From assembly GCF_014836535.1 (NCBI RefSeq), contig NZ_JACSQP010000001.1:348337-412336 (forward strand): a stretch of DNA of 64,000 bases, read 5' to 3'. This document shows, one piece after another, positions 55,082 through 62,874 of this stretch. Positions within the stretch are counted from its first letter, which is position 1. Each line of letters starts with the position of its first letter. Origin of the DNA: Microbacterium pullorum (lineage in GTDB: Bacteria > Actinomycetota > Actinomycetes > Actinomycetales > Microbacteriaceae). A model generated the notes under the pieces. It was not told where the DNA came from and made no database searches. It saw only the letters and a program-made list of their open reading frames with translations. A program made the translations under genes and the position numbers.

Positions 55082-55693
55082 ATGAGCGACGACGGCGGGC
55101 GGAGCGCGAAGCGTCCCGGGCGACCGCGCAGCGCGAGCCGCGACGACGTGCGCGCCGTGGCGATGGCGCTGTTCGAACAGCAGGGGTACGCCGCGACATC
55201 GCTGGCGCAGATCGCCCGCGCGGTCGGCGTCGGCCGCACCACCCTGTTCTCGTACTTTCCGGCCAAGCGCGACCTCATGTGGGGCGAGCTCGACAGCCGC
55301 ACCGAGCGCATGCGGCAGAGTCTCGCGGCATCCACCGATCTGCCACCGATGGAGGTGATCGTCGCCGCGATCCTCGCGCTGTCGCACTACAGCGCCGCCG
55401 ATCGCGCGGCGTTCACCGCCCGCTGGCGCATCGTGGATGCCGACGACGAACTGCGCGCGACGGTGGCCCTGCGCCGGGCCGAGCTGAGCCGCGAGATCCT
55501 CGATGGGGTGCACCGGCGCGCTCCCGAGCTCGATCGGGAGCGGGTGGGCGACGTGGTGCACGCGCTCATGGCGATCGGTGAGCGGGCGACGTCGGAGTGG
55601 GCGGATGCAGCCGAGGTGAGCGAGGGGCTCGACACGTACATGGCGCGGCGGCTGGAGCCGTTCGTGGTGGTGCTGCGGCCGCTGCTCGGGTGA
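55082..55693 (+). CDS. TetR/AcrR-family regulator
   Basis: A 203-residue repressor. After a basic N-terminus (SAKRPGRPRSASRDD) comes the helix-turn-helix ALFEQQGYAATSLAQIARAVGVGRTTLFSYFPAKRDL (about 27-65) and a variable ligand domain. The N-terminal style matches MftR-like TetR proteins. Start ATG 55082 follows GAGGGAGCGGC. Target unknown; the SnoaL-like gene downstream has its own promoter. Confidence 0.88.
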   Translation: MSDDGGRSAKRPGRPRSASRDDVRAVAMALFEQQGYAATSLAQIARAVGVGRTTLFSYFPAKRDLMWGELDSRTERMRQSLAASTDLPPMEVIVAAILALSHYSAADRAAFTARWRIVDADDELRATVALRRAELSREILDGVHRRAPELDRERVGDVVHALMAIGERATSEWADAAEVSEGLDTYMARRLEPFVVVLRPLLG

Positions 55694-55735
55694 GGTGCGG
55701 ACGAGCGCCCTGGGACGCGCGCCGATAATGGACGG

Positions 55736-56128
55736 ATGGAGCCCTGGGAGCTGCACGGGTGGCACGCCGACTACCTCGACGCCTGCAACCGGCACGACCT
55801 CACCGCGATCGCGGAGTTCCTCGACCCGGCGGTGCGCCGCGCGCACCTTCCGGCGGGTGCAGGCGCATGGATTCGCGATCTCGCCGACCTCTTCCAGGCG
55901 TTCCCGGATTGGCGCTGGCGCCGCATCCAGCTCGTGGTCGAAGACGACCGCATCGCCGCGCACCTGCGGGGGAGCGGCACCCACTCGGGGGAGTTCCAGG
56001 GGATCGCGCCCACGCGGCGTCATGTCAACGTGGCGGAGTTCGCGTTCTACCGCGTGGTGAACGGGCGGATCGTCGAGGTCACCGGCAGCGGCAGCGCCGA
56101 GTTGCTCAGCCAGCTCAAGGCGCGGTGA
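55736..56128 (+). CDS. SnoaL-like/NTF2-fold protein
   Basis: A 130-residue protein with the cone-shaped NTF2 fold pattern of SnoaL-type polyketide cyclases (WHADYLDACNRHDLTAIAEFLDP; LFQAFPDWRWRRIQLVVEDDRI; NVAEFAFYRVVNGRIVEV). Such proteins bind small hydrophobic molecules. The real substrate is unknown. GATAAT (55724-55729) lies 7 nt before the ATG, so it is leaderless. Confidence 0.85.
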   Translation: MEPWELHGWHADYLDACNRHDLTAIAEFLDPAVRRAHLPAGAGAWIRDLADLFQAFPDWRWRRIQLVVEDDRIAAHLRGSGTHSGEFQGIAPTRRHVNVAEFAFYRVVNGRIVEVTGSGSAELLSQLKAR

Positions 56129-56194
56129 TGCCAGAAGCGACTGCGCGTGACCAGTCGAACACCGTGCTGCGGTGTACGCGCGGCGGCGGCCTTG

Positions 56195-57121
56195 TCAGCG
56201 CCCGAGGAGGGCGTGCCGGGGCCAGCGCCGAACGTACTCGGCGAGACCCTCGATGTCGGCGTACACGGTTGAGAAGCTGTAGCCGAATCGGCGCTCGAGC
56301 TGATCGCGGATCTCGCTCTTGGCCGCGTGTCCGATCCGGTATGTGAACACCGGCGCGTTCGCGGCGGGGAGTTGTCCCTCTCTGGCGTGTGCGAACCGCA
56401 TGGGGATCGAGGTCACCTCGCGGAGCTCGCTGGCCGTCCATGATCTCGCGCCTCGCGCGACAGAGTGCCCGTCCTGCAAATCGATCGGGACGCCATCGAT
56501 GATGAACGCGGCGTTCTGAGCCGGAATGCGGCCGTGAACCGCCGGCGGGCGCCAGATCTTGCGCCCCAGCCCTGTTCCCCAGTTGACCTGGTGCCGGGCG
56601 GCGTCGGAGTCGAGACGATGCCACCGTGGACGATTCGCGTTCCACTGCGAGTTGAGCTGCACCGGCGCCTTGGTGGAGCCGAAAACGAGCAGCCGGCCAT
56701 CGCTCTCATTGGTCTTCTCGTCACGCGAGACAGCGAACCATGCGGCGATGAGCGGGTTGTAGGTCACATCCAGGAGTCGCGTGGGGACGCCGACATGCTG
56801 CATCTGCGCGAACAGCTGCAGTGCGGGAATGCCGTCGAGCCGCCAGTCGATCCGAGCGCGATCCAGCAGCCTCTTTTCAGCCTCGACCAGTTCGGCTTCG
56901 GTGGGGTATCGGCCCGTCGCACCGTGGATGGCCCGAGATAGGGAGCTGTGCAGCCCCCACGACGCATCGGACTGCCCCCGCCACACGAACGATTCGGTCC
57001 GGTAGAGACCGGTCAGTTCGTTGATCGCGGTCTGAAGATCGGCCCAGCTATCGATTCGCCTCTCCCAAGGCGCGAAGAGCTCGGTCGCGTCGGTCTGCAT
57101 CGCGTCGGTGTGCATCGTCAC
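56195..57121 (-). CDS. FRG-domain protein
   Basis: About 308 residues. The FRG motif appears as ESFVWRGQSDASWGLHSSLSR (about 40-60), followed by GVPTRLLDVTYNPLIAAWFAV. Both are defining segments of the FRG family, whose biochemical function is not established. GTG 57121 overlaps the upstream stop (GTGA); ATG 57115 is an alternative. It is the last gene of an operon with an ADP-ribosylglycohydrolase-phosphatase and an HD protein under a NrtR-like regulator. An NAD- or ADP-ribose-linked activity is therefore a reasonable hypothesis (context only). Confidence 0.85.
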   Translation of the reverse strand: MTMHTDAMQTDATELFAPWERRIDSWADLQTAINELTGLYRTESFVWRGQSDASWGLHSSLSRAIHGATGRYPTEAELVEAEKRLLDRARIDWRLDGIPALQLFAQMQHVGVPTRLLDVTYNPLIAAWFAVSRDEKTNESDGRLLVFGSTKAPVQLNSQWNANRPRWHRLDSDAARHQVNWGTGLGRKIWRPPAVHGRIPAQNAAFIIDGVPIDLQDGHSVARGARSWTASELREVTSIPMRFAHAREGQLPAANAPVFTYRIGHAAKSEIRDQLERRFGYSFSTVYADIEGLAEYVRRWPRHALLGR

Positions 57122-58575
57122 GGAGTGATCCTGGCAGATCCACGGGTGGCGGCGCCGCGCTGCGCCAGCCGCGCCACGGCTTCGCGCAGGAACTGCTGCG
57201 GTGCGAACCCGGGCAAGGTGCGGCGGACGTCGTCCCATGCCTGATCGAGCGGGATGCCGCGGTGACGAGCGCCGTACAGCGCGGCCACGGCCGAGGTGCG
57301 GCTGCGTCCCTCCGCGCAGTGCAGGAACACCCGCTTGCCCTCCCGGCGCAGCTCGGCGACCATGTCCGCGGCATCCGCCAGCACCCTGTCGAGGTTCGCG
57401 TTGCGATCGGGCTGGTCGACGAGCCACACCTGAATGCTCTCAGCGTCGGCGGGCATCTGGGCGCGGCCGATGCGACACAGCGAGACGACGGCATCCACCT
57501 CATCGGGAAGCCTGTCCAGCGCTGCGAGCGAACCGATCCACACGTCCTCGTCGTGAGGGTGCGGGAACAGGTGGTCGCTGCCGGCATAGACTGTCGCGCG
57601 GTCTGCCATCGGCCATCCTTCGCCGTCGCTGCGGCCGTGCCGCGCGGCGAGCACGGCCAGACGCGTGAGCTCGTTCGCGTCGACTCCGGGCCAGCCGTGC
57701 AGGCGCCGCCGGAACGACAGCGGCAGGGCCGATCCGCCCCAGATCGCCCCGGCGAGCGAGCCGGCGATCGCGGCGACGGTGTCGGTGTCGCCGCCGCCCC
57801 GCACGGCGCGCTCGAGCGCATCGCGCAGCGAGACGGCTCCGCTGATCGCGGCGAGGGCGCCCTGGAACGCCCGGACCACCCATCCGTTGCCGGGTGTGAA
57901 GTCGCGCGGGTGGATGCCGGGCGCGGTCGCCTCGTCGATGATCTCGGCCCATCGTGCGCGACGGTCTGCCGGCACCCACGCGAGCTGGCCCCTGATGTCG
58001 AGCTCGCCGGTGAGCACCGCGTGCCGGATCGCCAGGCACCACAGCGCGCAGGCATCGACGTTGTCGGGCTCCCAGTGCGTCAGCTGCGCCACGCGTCCGG
58101 CGGCGGCAGCGAGGTCGGCGGGGGAGCGGTCGAGGTAGCCGAGCGCGACGGGGCCGGTGCGCATGAGTGACCCATTGCCGCCGCTGCGCCCGGTGCGACG
58201 GTGCGCGTTCTCGGACACCGCCCGTGCGGCATCCTCGGTGGCGTCATCGTCGAGGTGGCTGAGCACACCGCGCGTCTGCGTGCCGACGTCCTTCGCGGTG
58301 CGCGCCCATTCGCGCCAGTCGGCGAGGATGCGGGCGAGGGCGTGCGGATCGTCGAGCGTGTGACCCTCGGCGAGCTGCATCAGGATGGGCAGGGCCATGC
58401 TGGTGTCGTCGGTCCACTCGCCGACGTCGTGGCCGAAGCATCCGACACCGAACTCGGGAGTGAGACTGTCGGGCAGTGCCGGGCCGAACTCGTACCGCGA
58501 ACCGAGGGCATCGCCGGCGGCCGATGCGAGGATGGCGCCGACGGCGCGGTCGAGCTGCATTGCGGAAAGACGCAT
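57118..58575 (-). CDS. ADP-ribosylglycohydrolase fused to a dual-specificity phosphatase
   Basis: A 485-residue fusion. The DraG/ARH-type domain (about 5-310) has the metal ligands WTDDTSMA (TDDT about 55-58), GRSGGNGSLMRTGP and GGGDTDTVAAIAG. The C-terminal domain (about 325-470) has the Cys-phosphatase loop V-F-L-H-C-A-E-G-R-S-R-T (H-C-x5-R, Cys about 420) of dual-specificity phosphatases. It probably removes ADP-ribose from a target and dephosphorylates the product or a protein. Start ATG 58575 (or GTG 58578) follows GGAGG and overlaps the upstream stop. Confidence 0.92.
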   Translation of the reverse strand: MRLSAMQLDRAVGAILASAAGDALGSRYEFGPALPDSLTPEFGVGCFGHDVGEWTDDTSMALPILMQLAEGHTLDDPHALARILADWREWARTAKDVGTQTRGVLSHLDDDATEDAARAVSENAHRRTGRSGGNGSLMRTGPVALGYLDRSPADLAAAAGRVAQLTHWEPDNVDACALWCLAIRHAVLTGELDIRGQLAWVPADRRARWAEIIDEATAPGIHPRDFTPGNGWVVRAFQGALAAISGAVSLRDALERAVRGGGDTDTVAAIAGSLAGAIWGGSALPLSFRRRLHGWPGVDANELTRLAVLAARHGRSDGEGWPMADRATVYAGSDHLFPHPHDEDVWIGSLAALDRLPDEVDAVVSLCRIGRAQMPADAESIQVWLVDQPDRNANLDRVLADAADMVAELRREGKRVFLHCAEGRSRTSAVAALYGARHRGIPLDQAWDDVRRTLPGFAPQQFLREAVARLAQRGAATRGSARITP

Positions 58576-59348
58576 CACTGCGCCACCTCCTTCTGTGTGG
58601 TGAGCAGTCTGCGCGCGCGACGGTACCGCCGCTGCAGGCGCTCTCGGGTCGGGTCATCGAGTACATGGAGCCGATCACGGCGCGAGCGGTCGTCGATGTC
58701 GGCGAGCAGGATCGCCCGGGCGAGCGGGTTGCCCTTGACGCGATCGTAGTGCCGCTGGTCGTCCATGCCGGGTGCGCGGGTGAGCAGCTCGACGAGATGC
58801 AGGATCGCGGGGTGGATGCCGGCGGCCGCGAGATCGTCGAACGACAGCGCCGTGCGCTTCACGGTGTCGTGCAACCACGCGGCGGCGTGCGCGAGCGGAT
58901 GCCGCTGCGGGTCGAAGATCGCGGCGACGCGAGCGAGGTGGACCGAGATCTCGGTGCCGTCCCGGTCGAGCTGTCTACGGTGGGCCAGGAGCGCCAGGCC
59001 GCGGGCGAGTGCCACCTGCTCCCGGCCGTCGAACGGCGAGCCCTTCACCGAGCTGCCCGTCGGGGTGAGCGGCAACCGTGCCGGCGCCGCGGCCACCTCG
59101 GCGTGCGCGGCGGCATCGGCGGGGTACTCGGTGCGCTCGTAGAAGAACTGCCAGAGCCCATTCACGGGGACGGCGCCCCGGCAGGTGTAGAGCGCGCGGG
59201 GGTGCTCCTCGGCCGGCTGGCCGAGAGGCAGCGCCAGGGACGCGTTCGTGTAGGAACCGCCGAGGTCCGGCAGGTCGCCGTACTTCGCGCCGTCGAGCGG
59301 TCCACCGAACAGCTCGCAGGGAATCGTGCCCGTCACTCCATCGCCCAT
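58575..59348 (-). CDS. HD-domain protein with an N-terminal unknown domain
   Basis: A 257-residue protein. The first 85 residues (CELFGGPLDGAKYGDLPDLG; LYTCRGAVPVNGLWQFFYER) are an unrecognised small domain. Residues about 105-245 are an HD metal-dependent phosphohydrolase-like domain (VALARGLALLAHRRQ; AHAAAWLHDTVKRTALSFDDLAAAG; ILLADIDDRSR). The SpoT-like HDxVED is HDTVKR here. ATG 59348 is chosen because GGAGG lies 8 nt before it; ATGs at 59354 and 59363 overlap that site. First gene of the operon. Confidence 0.83.
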   Translation of the reverse strand: MGDGVTGTIPCELFGGPLDGAKYGDLPDLGGSYTNASLALPLGQPAEEHPRALYTCRGAVPVNGLWQFFYERTEYPADAAAHAEVAAAPARLPLTPTGSSVKGSPFDGREQVALARGLALLAHRRQLDRDGTEISVHLARVAAIFDPQRHPLAHAAAWLHDTVKRTALSFDDLAAAGIHPAILHLVELLTRAPGMDDQRHYDRVKGNPLARAILLADIDDRSRRDRLHVLDDPTRERLQRRYRRARRLLTTQKEVAQ

Positions 59349-59361
59349 GATCATCGCCTCC

Positions 59362-59430
59362 ATTTAACGCAAATCTGATCTAAAAGCAGTATGCACGTCT
59401 GCGGTGATTTGCGCAAGAGTGCGCTAAATT
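59362..59430. promoter_or_regulatory. Divergent promoter with two candidate NrtR-type operators
   Basis: Site 2, ATTTGCGCA-AGAG-TGCGCTAAAT (59407-59429), is an imperfect dyad overlapping the -10 TAAATT (59425-59430) of the leaderless regulator gene. Site 1 (59362-59384) carries the related sequence AGATTTGCGTTAAAT on the minus strand, just upstream of the HD-gene ribosome site. Paired sites allow joint control of both directions. Confidence 0.6.
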
Positions 59431-59436
59431 GTCGTC

Positions 59437-60075
59437 ATGACAGACGCGCACCAGCCCTCGCGCCGGCCGCTCATCGACTACTCCCGCCCGTCGGTGGCCG
59501 TCGATACCGCGGTGCTCACGGTGGTCGATCAATCGCTGTCGGTGCTCCTCGTGCGCGCCGGCGACGACGGGGCACGGTGGCGGCTGCCGGGAACGTTTCT
59601 CCATGAGGGGGAGACGCTGCGCGACGCGGTGCTGCGGTCGCTGCGCGTCAAGGCGGGCGTTGCCGGCCTGCAGCCACGACAGCTGCACGTCTTCGACGCA
59701 CCGGATCGGGACGACCGCGGCTGGGTGCTGTCGGTGGCGCACGTCGACGTGGTGCGCGCCGAGACGCTCCCGGCATCCGACCACATCTGGATCGCGCCGA
59801 TCAGCGACCTTCCCGACCTGCCGTACGACCACCGCGACATCGTCGACTTTGCCGTAGATGTGCTGCGGTCGGACTATCGCCGAGCACCCGATCCCGGAGC
59901 GCTGCTGGACGGACCGTTCACCATGCGTCGCCTGCGGCTCGTGCACGAAGCCGTGCTGGGGGAGAAGCTCGTGCCTGACACGTTCCGACGGGCGATGACG
60001 CCGGCGCTGCGCGCGACGGGTCGGATGCTCGTCGAGGGGCGTGGGCGGCCGGCCGAACTGTTCGAGCGGGTCTGA
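59437..60075 (+). CDS. NrtR-like regulator: inactive Nudix domain plus winged helix
   Basis: A 212-residue protein. The Nudix fold (about 18-150) has a degenerate Nudix box: in residues 67-75 (RSLRVKAGV) the catalytic glutamates of REUxEExGU are replaced by Ser, Val and Lys. The C-terminal winged helix (about 155-212, FTMRRLRLVHEAVLG; FRRAMTPALRATGR) is that of NrtR, which senses ADP-ribose or related nucleotides and represses NAD-metabolism genes. It diverges from the HD / ADP-ribosylglycohydrolase / FRG operon and is its likely repressor. ATG 59437 is 7 nt after the -10. Confidence 0.9.
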   Translation: MTDAHQPSRRPLIDYSRPSVAVDTAVLTVVDQSLSVLLVRAGDDGARWRLPGTFLHEGETLRDAVLRSLRVKAGVAGLQPRQLHVFDAPDRDDRGWVLSVAHVDVVRAETLPASDHIWIAPISDLPDLPYDHRDIVDFAVDVLRSDYRRAPDPGALLDGPFTMRRLRLVHEAVLGEKLVPDTFRRAMTPALRATGRMLVEGRGRPAELFERV

Positions 60076-60163
60076 CGCGACGACGCTTGTCCTCAGGACG
60101 CAAGGATCTCCCGCGTCCGACCCCGGGAGTACCGTGGGCCCCGCCGCGATCGAAGGAGATCCC

Positions 60164-60835
60164 ATGAGTGAGTCCACGAGCGAGTCCGCCCGCATCTCCG
60201 CGGCGCAGTTCCACCGAGCGCCCGACGTCTCCGACTGGCGGGTCACCGAGGCGGGACCGGTCGCCGTCTTCACCGCGAGCTCGCTGGCGCAGGCCGCGGC
60301 GCTCGTGGCGCCGACGGTTGCTGCCGCCGAGCGATTCGGCATCCTGCCCGACATCGACCTGCGCCCCGAGGCGGTCATCGTGCGGGTCGCCTCCCGCGAC
60401 TTCGACGGCATCCCGGCGGCCGCACCGCAGTTCGCCGCGGCGGTGTCTGCGGCTGCGGCCGAGCTGTCGCTGACACCCGACCCCTCGCGCGTGCAGACGA
60501 TCGGGATCTACGTCGCCCAGCACTCCGAGGCCGACGTGCGGCCCTTCTTCCTCGCCGCGCTCGGCTACGAGCCGCTCGGCGAGACCGATGCCGTCGACCC
60601 CCTGCGCAGCGGGCCGCAACTCGCGTTCAACCCGATCGCGGGCGACAACCCAGCACGCGGTCGCACGCACTTCGACGTCTTCGTGCCGGCCGATCAGGCG
60701 CAGGCGCGGGTGGACGCCGCGCTCGCCGCCGGCGGCAGGCTGGTCGACGACTCGAATGCTCCGGCCTGGTGGTCGCTCGCGTCGCCGGACAACCACGGGG
60801 TCGACATCGCCTCGTGGACCGACACACAGGGGTGA
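60164..60835 (+). CDS. Pterin-dehydratase-like plus VOC (glyoxalase-fold) fusion protein
   Basis: A 223-residue protein. Residues about 10-105 resemble the pterin-4a-carbinolamine dehydratase fold (ISAAQFHRAPDVSDWRV; ILPDIDLRPEAVIVRV), with the catalytic HHP replaced by ILP. Residues about 110-220 are a vicinal-oxygen-chelate domain (TIGIYVAQHSEADVRPFFLAALGYEPLG; FDVFVPADQAQARV; SPDNHGVDIASW). Substrate unknown. Start ATG 60164 follows GAAGGAGATCCC. Confidence 0.82.
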   Translation: MSESTSESARISAAQFHRAPDVSDWRVTEAGPVAVFTASSLAQAAALVAPTVAAAERFGILPDIDLRPEAVIVRVASRDFDGIPAAAPQFAAAVSAAAAELSLTPDPSRVQTIGIYVAQHSEADVRPFFLAALGYEPLGETDAVDPLRSGPQLAFNPIAGDNPARGRTHFDVFVPADQAQARVDAALAAGGRLVDDSNAPAWWSLASPDNHGVDIASWTDTQG

Positions 60836-60917
60836 CGACCCGACCTCTCCCGTGACCGCCGCGCTCGATGGTGCGACGCCGTCGCGACCGGTACGGGACC
60901 ACCCGTAGCCTGAACGC

Positions 60918-61232
60918 ATGCCCGACGTGACCCTCACCGGCCAGCTCCTCTGCCGCAGCGCCGACGAGGACGCGCTCGTGCGCGAGCACCTCCCACGCCA
61001 CGTCGCGCTCACCCGCGCAGAGCCGGGATGCCTCGCCTTCGACGTCGCCCCCACCGGCGAGCCGGGGGTGTGGGACGTGGCCGAGCGATTCCGCGACGAG
61101 ACGTCGTTCCGCGCCCACCAGGAGAGGGTCGCGGCCAGCGAGTGGGGCGCCCACACCGCCGGCATCGAGCGCCGGTACACCGTGCGAGGCCTGGACGCCG
61201 CCTCAGCCGGGGCCGCAGAACCGCAAGAATGA
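60918..61232 (+). CDS. Antibiotic-biosynthesis-monooxygenase (ABM)-domain protein
   Basis: A 104-residue ferredoxin-like dimeric alpha-beta protein (VTLTGQLLCRSADEDALVREHLPRHVALTRAEPGCLAFDV; FRAHQERVAASEWG). The family contains quinol and polyketide monooxygenases and many uncharacterised members. TAGCCT (60906-60911) lies 7 nt before the ATG, so it is leaderless. Confidence 0.85.
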   Translation: MPDVTLTGQLLCRSADEDALVREHLPRHVALTRAEPGCLAFDVAPTGEPGVWDVAERFRDETSFRAHQERVAASEWGAHTAGIERRYTVRGLDAASAGAAEPQE

Positions 61233-61236
61233 AGGC

Positions 61237-61674
61237 ATGCCCGCTGTACACCGCCCCGGACTGCGCGTCACACCCGCGCTGACGATCGCGGAGTCGGAGC
61301 TGACCTGGCGGTTCTCACGCTCGTCGGGCCCCGGTGGGCAGGGCGTGAACACGACGGACTCGCGGGTGGAGCTGGTGTGGGATGCCGCCGGCTCGCCGTC
61401 ACTGACCCCACACCAGCGCGAGCGGATCCTGCAGCGGCTGACGGGCCGGCTCGTCGGGGGAGTGCTGACCATCACGGCATCCGAACATCGAGCGCAGGCC
61501 CGCAACCGGGATGCCGCCCGGGAGCGGCTGGCGGCGCTGGTCGCCGACGCGGTGCGCCCGGCGGAGCCACCCCGCCGCGCCACCAAGCCGACGCGCGGCG
61601 CGAAGGAACGGCGGCTGACCGCGAAGAAGCAGCGCACCGACACCAAGCGGCTGCGTCGGCGACCGGAGGACTGA
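61237..61674 (+). CDS. arfB: Peptidyl-tRNA hydrolase ArfB (ribosome rescue)
   Basis: A 145-residue release-factor-like hydrolase. The GGQ catalytic loop is in RSSGPGGQGVNTTDSRVEL (about 29-47). The C-terminal tail KERRLTAKKQRTDTKRLRRR is the basic helix that enters the empty mRNA channel of stalled ribosomes. AAGAAT (61225-61230) lies 7 nt before the ATG, giving a likely leaderless transcript. Confidence 0.94.
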   Translation: MPAVHRPGLRVTPALTIAESELTWRFSRSSGPGGQGVNTTDSRVELVWDAAGSPSLTPHQRERILQRLTGRLVGGVLTITASEHRAQARNRDAARERLAALVADAVRPAEPPRRATKPTRGAKERRLTAKKQRTDTKRLRRRPED

Positions 61675-61706
61675 CCGGCGTGCGCGTCTGTGGGGACCGG
61701 CCGCCT

Positions 61707-61797
61707 CCGGTCGTTGAGCGAGGGAGCGCAGCGACCGAGACGAAACGTGGTTCCGGTGGTGGGGCGTTTCGTCTCGCTGCGCTCGCTCAACGACCGG
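61707..61797. repeat. REP-like palindrome, full element, overlapping the WYL gene end
   Basis: Arm 61707-61747 (CCGGTCGTTGAGCGAGGGAG...) and arm 61765-61797 (CGTTTCGTCTCGCTGCGCTC...) are inverted with a 17-nt loop. The second arm supplies the last two codons and the TGA stop (61787-61789) of the WYL regulator on the minus strand. It also lies between two convergent genes where it can act as a terminator. Confidence 0.92.
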
Positions 61798-62776
61798 AAG
61801 CCTCACGCCCGAACCGCTCCGCCAGTCGGGTGAACGCGTCGGCCAGCTCGGGCGGCCCGACCACCTCGAGGTCGGCGTCGAAGCGCGCCAGCGCCGCTGC
61901 GAGCGACACCCACGACCAGGACCCCGCGGTGTAGCGGCACCAGTCGGGTGCGATGTCCTCGACCACGCCGTCCCCGGCGAACGGCAGCACGTCGCGGGCG
62001 GGCAGCCGCAGCAACACCGTCCCCACGCACGGCCACGCGTCGGACTGCGCAGAACCCTTGAACCGCGCGGCCACGAAGGCCGCCGCGTCGCCGCCGGGCA
62101 CCTCCCGCGGCACGAAAGCCAGCCGCGTCGGTGTGCGCGGCGTCATGCGGTCCGCGCGGAAGATGCGCCAGTCGCCCAGGTCGAGGTCCCAAGCGAGCAG
62201 ATACCAGCGGCCCTGCGACGCCACGAGATGGTGCGGTTCCACCCGGCGCGCCGGCGGGGAACCGGCATCCGATGTCGTATCCGAGGCACGCGGGTCGGCG
62301 TAGTCGAACCGCAACACTTCGTGTGCGCGGACCGCGGCCGACAGGGCGATCAGCACGTCAGGCGAGACCGACGGCGCAGGCCCGGCGCCGGTGTGCGCGA
62401 GCGTGGTGAACGACACGGCATCCATGCGCCGGCGCACGCGTGACGGCATGACCTGGCGCACCGTGGTGAGCGCCCGCAGTGCGGCCTCGCCGATCTCGGT
62501 GCCCGACATCGCGGCCGCCTGCAGCGCGATCGCGAGCGCCAGAACCTGGTCATCGTCGAAGAGCAGCGGGGGCAGCTCGCTGCCGGCATCCAATCGGTAG
62601 CCGCCATCGGGACCCATCGTCGTGTCGATGCGGTAGCCCATCTCGCGCAGCCGCTCGATGTCGCGGCGCACCGTGCGGTGGCTGATGTGCAGGCGCTCGG
62701 CGAGCACTGCGCCGGGCCAGTCGCGCCTCGTCTGCAGCAGCGACAGCAGAGTGAGCAATCGCGAGGTCGTGGTCAC
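61787..62776 (-). CDS. WYL-domain transcriptional regulator
   Basis: A 329-residue protein: N-terminal DeoR-like winged helix (LLTLLSLLQTRRDWPGAVLAERLHISHRTVRRDIERLREMGY), then the WYL domain (about 135-230; VEPHHLVASQGRWYLLAWDLDLGDWRIFRADRM) and a WCX-type C-terminus. WYL domains bind nucleotide or nucleic-acid ligands. The divergent VOC gene is a likely target. GTG 62776 is 7 nt after TAGGGT (62783-62788, minus), so it is leaderless. Its stop codon comes from a REP element. Confidence 0.92.
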   Translation of the reverse strand: MTTTSRLLTLLSLLQTRRDWPGAVLAERLHISHRTVRRDIERLREMGYRIDTTMGPDGGYRLDAGSELPPLLFDDDQVLALAIALQAAAMSGTEIGEAALRALTTVRQVMPSRVRRRMDAVSFTTLAHTGAGPAPSVSPDVLIALSAAVRAHEVLRFDYADPRASDTTSDAGSPPARRVEPHHLVASQGRWYLLAWDLDLGDWRIFRADRMTPRTPTRLAFVPREVPGGDAAAFVAARFKGSAQSDAWPCVGTVLLRLPARDVLPFAGDGVVEDIAPDWCRYTAGSWSWVSLAAALARFDADLEVVGPPELADAFTRLAERFGREASGR

Positions 62777-62874
62777 GTCTTGACCCTAAGACGAATGGAG
62801 GACCGAAACAGTCCTATACGAGTGGAAACGTGACTGCTGTCGGAACACCGGCGTCCCCCTGATGAGGAGCAGAC

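Noticed and set aside
51740..56023. 1427-codon minus-strand frame across the lamin-tail, TetR and SnoaL genes
   Set aside because: It spans three well-supported plus-strand genes and shows no domain; antisense shadow.
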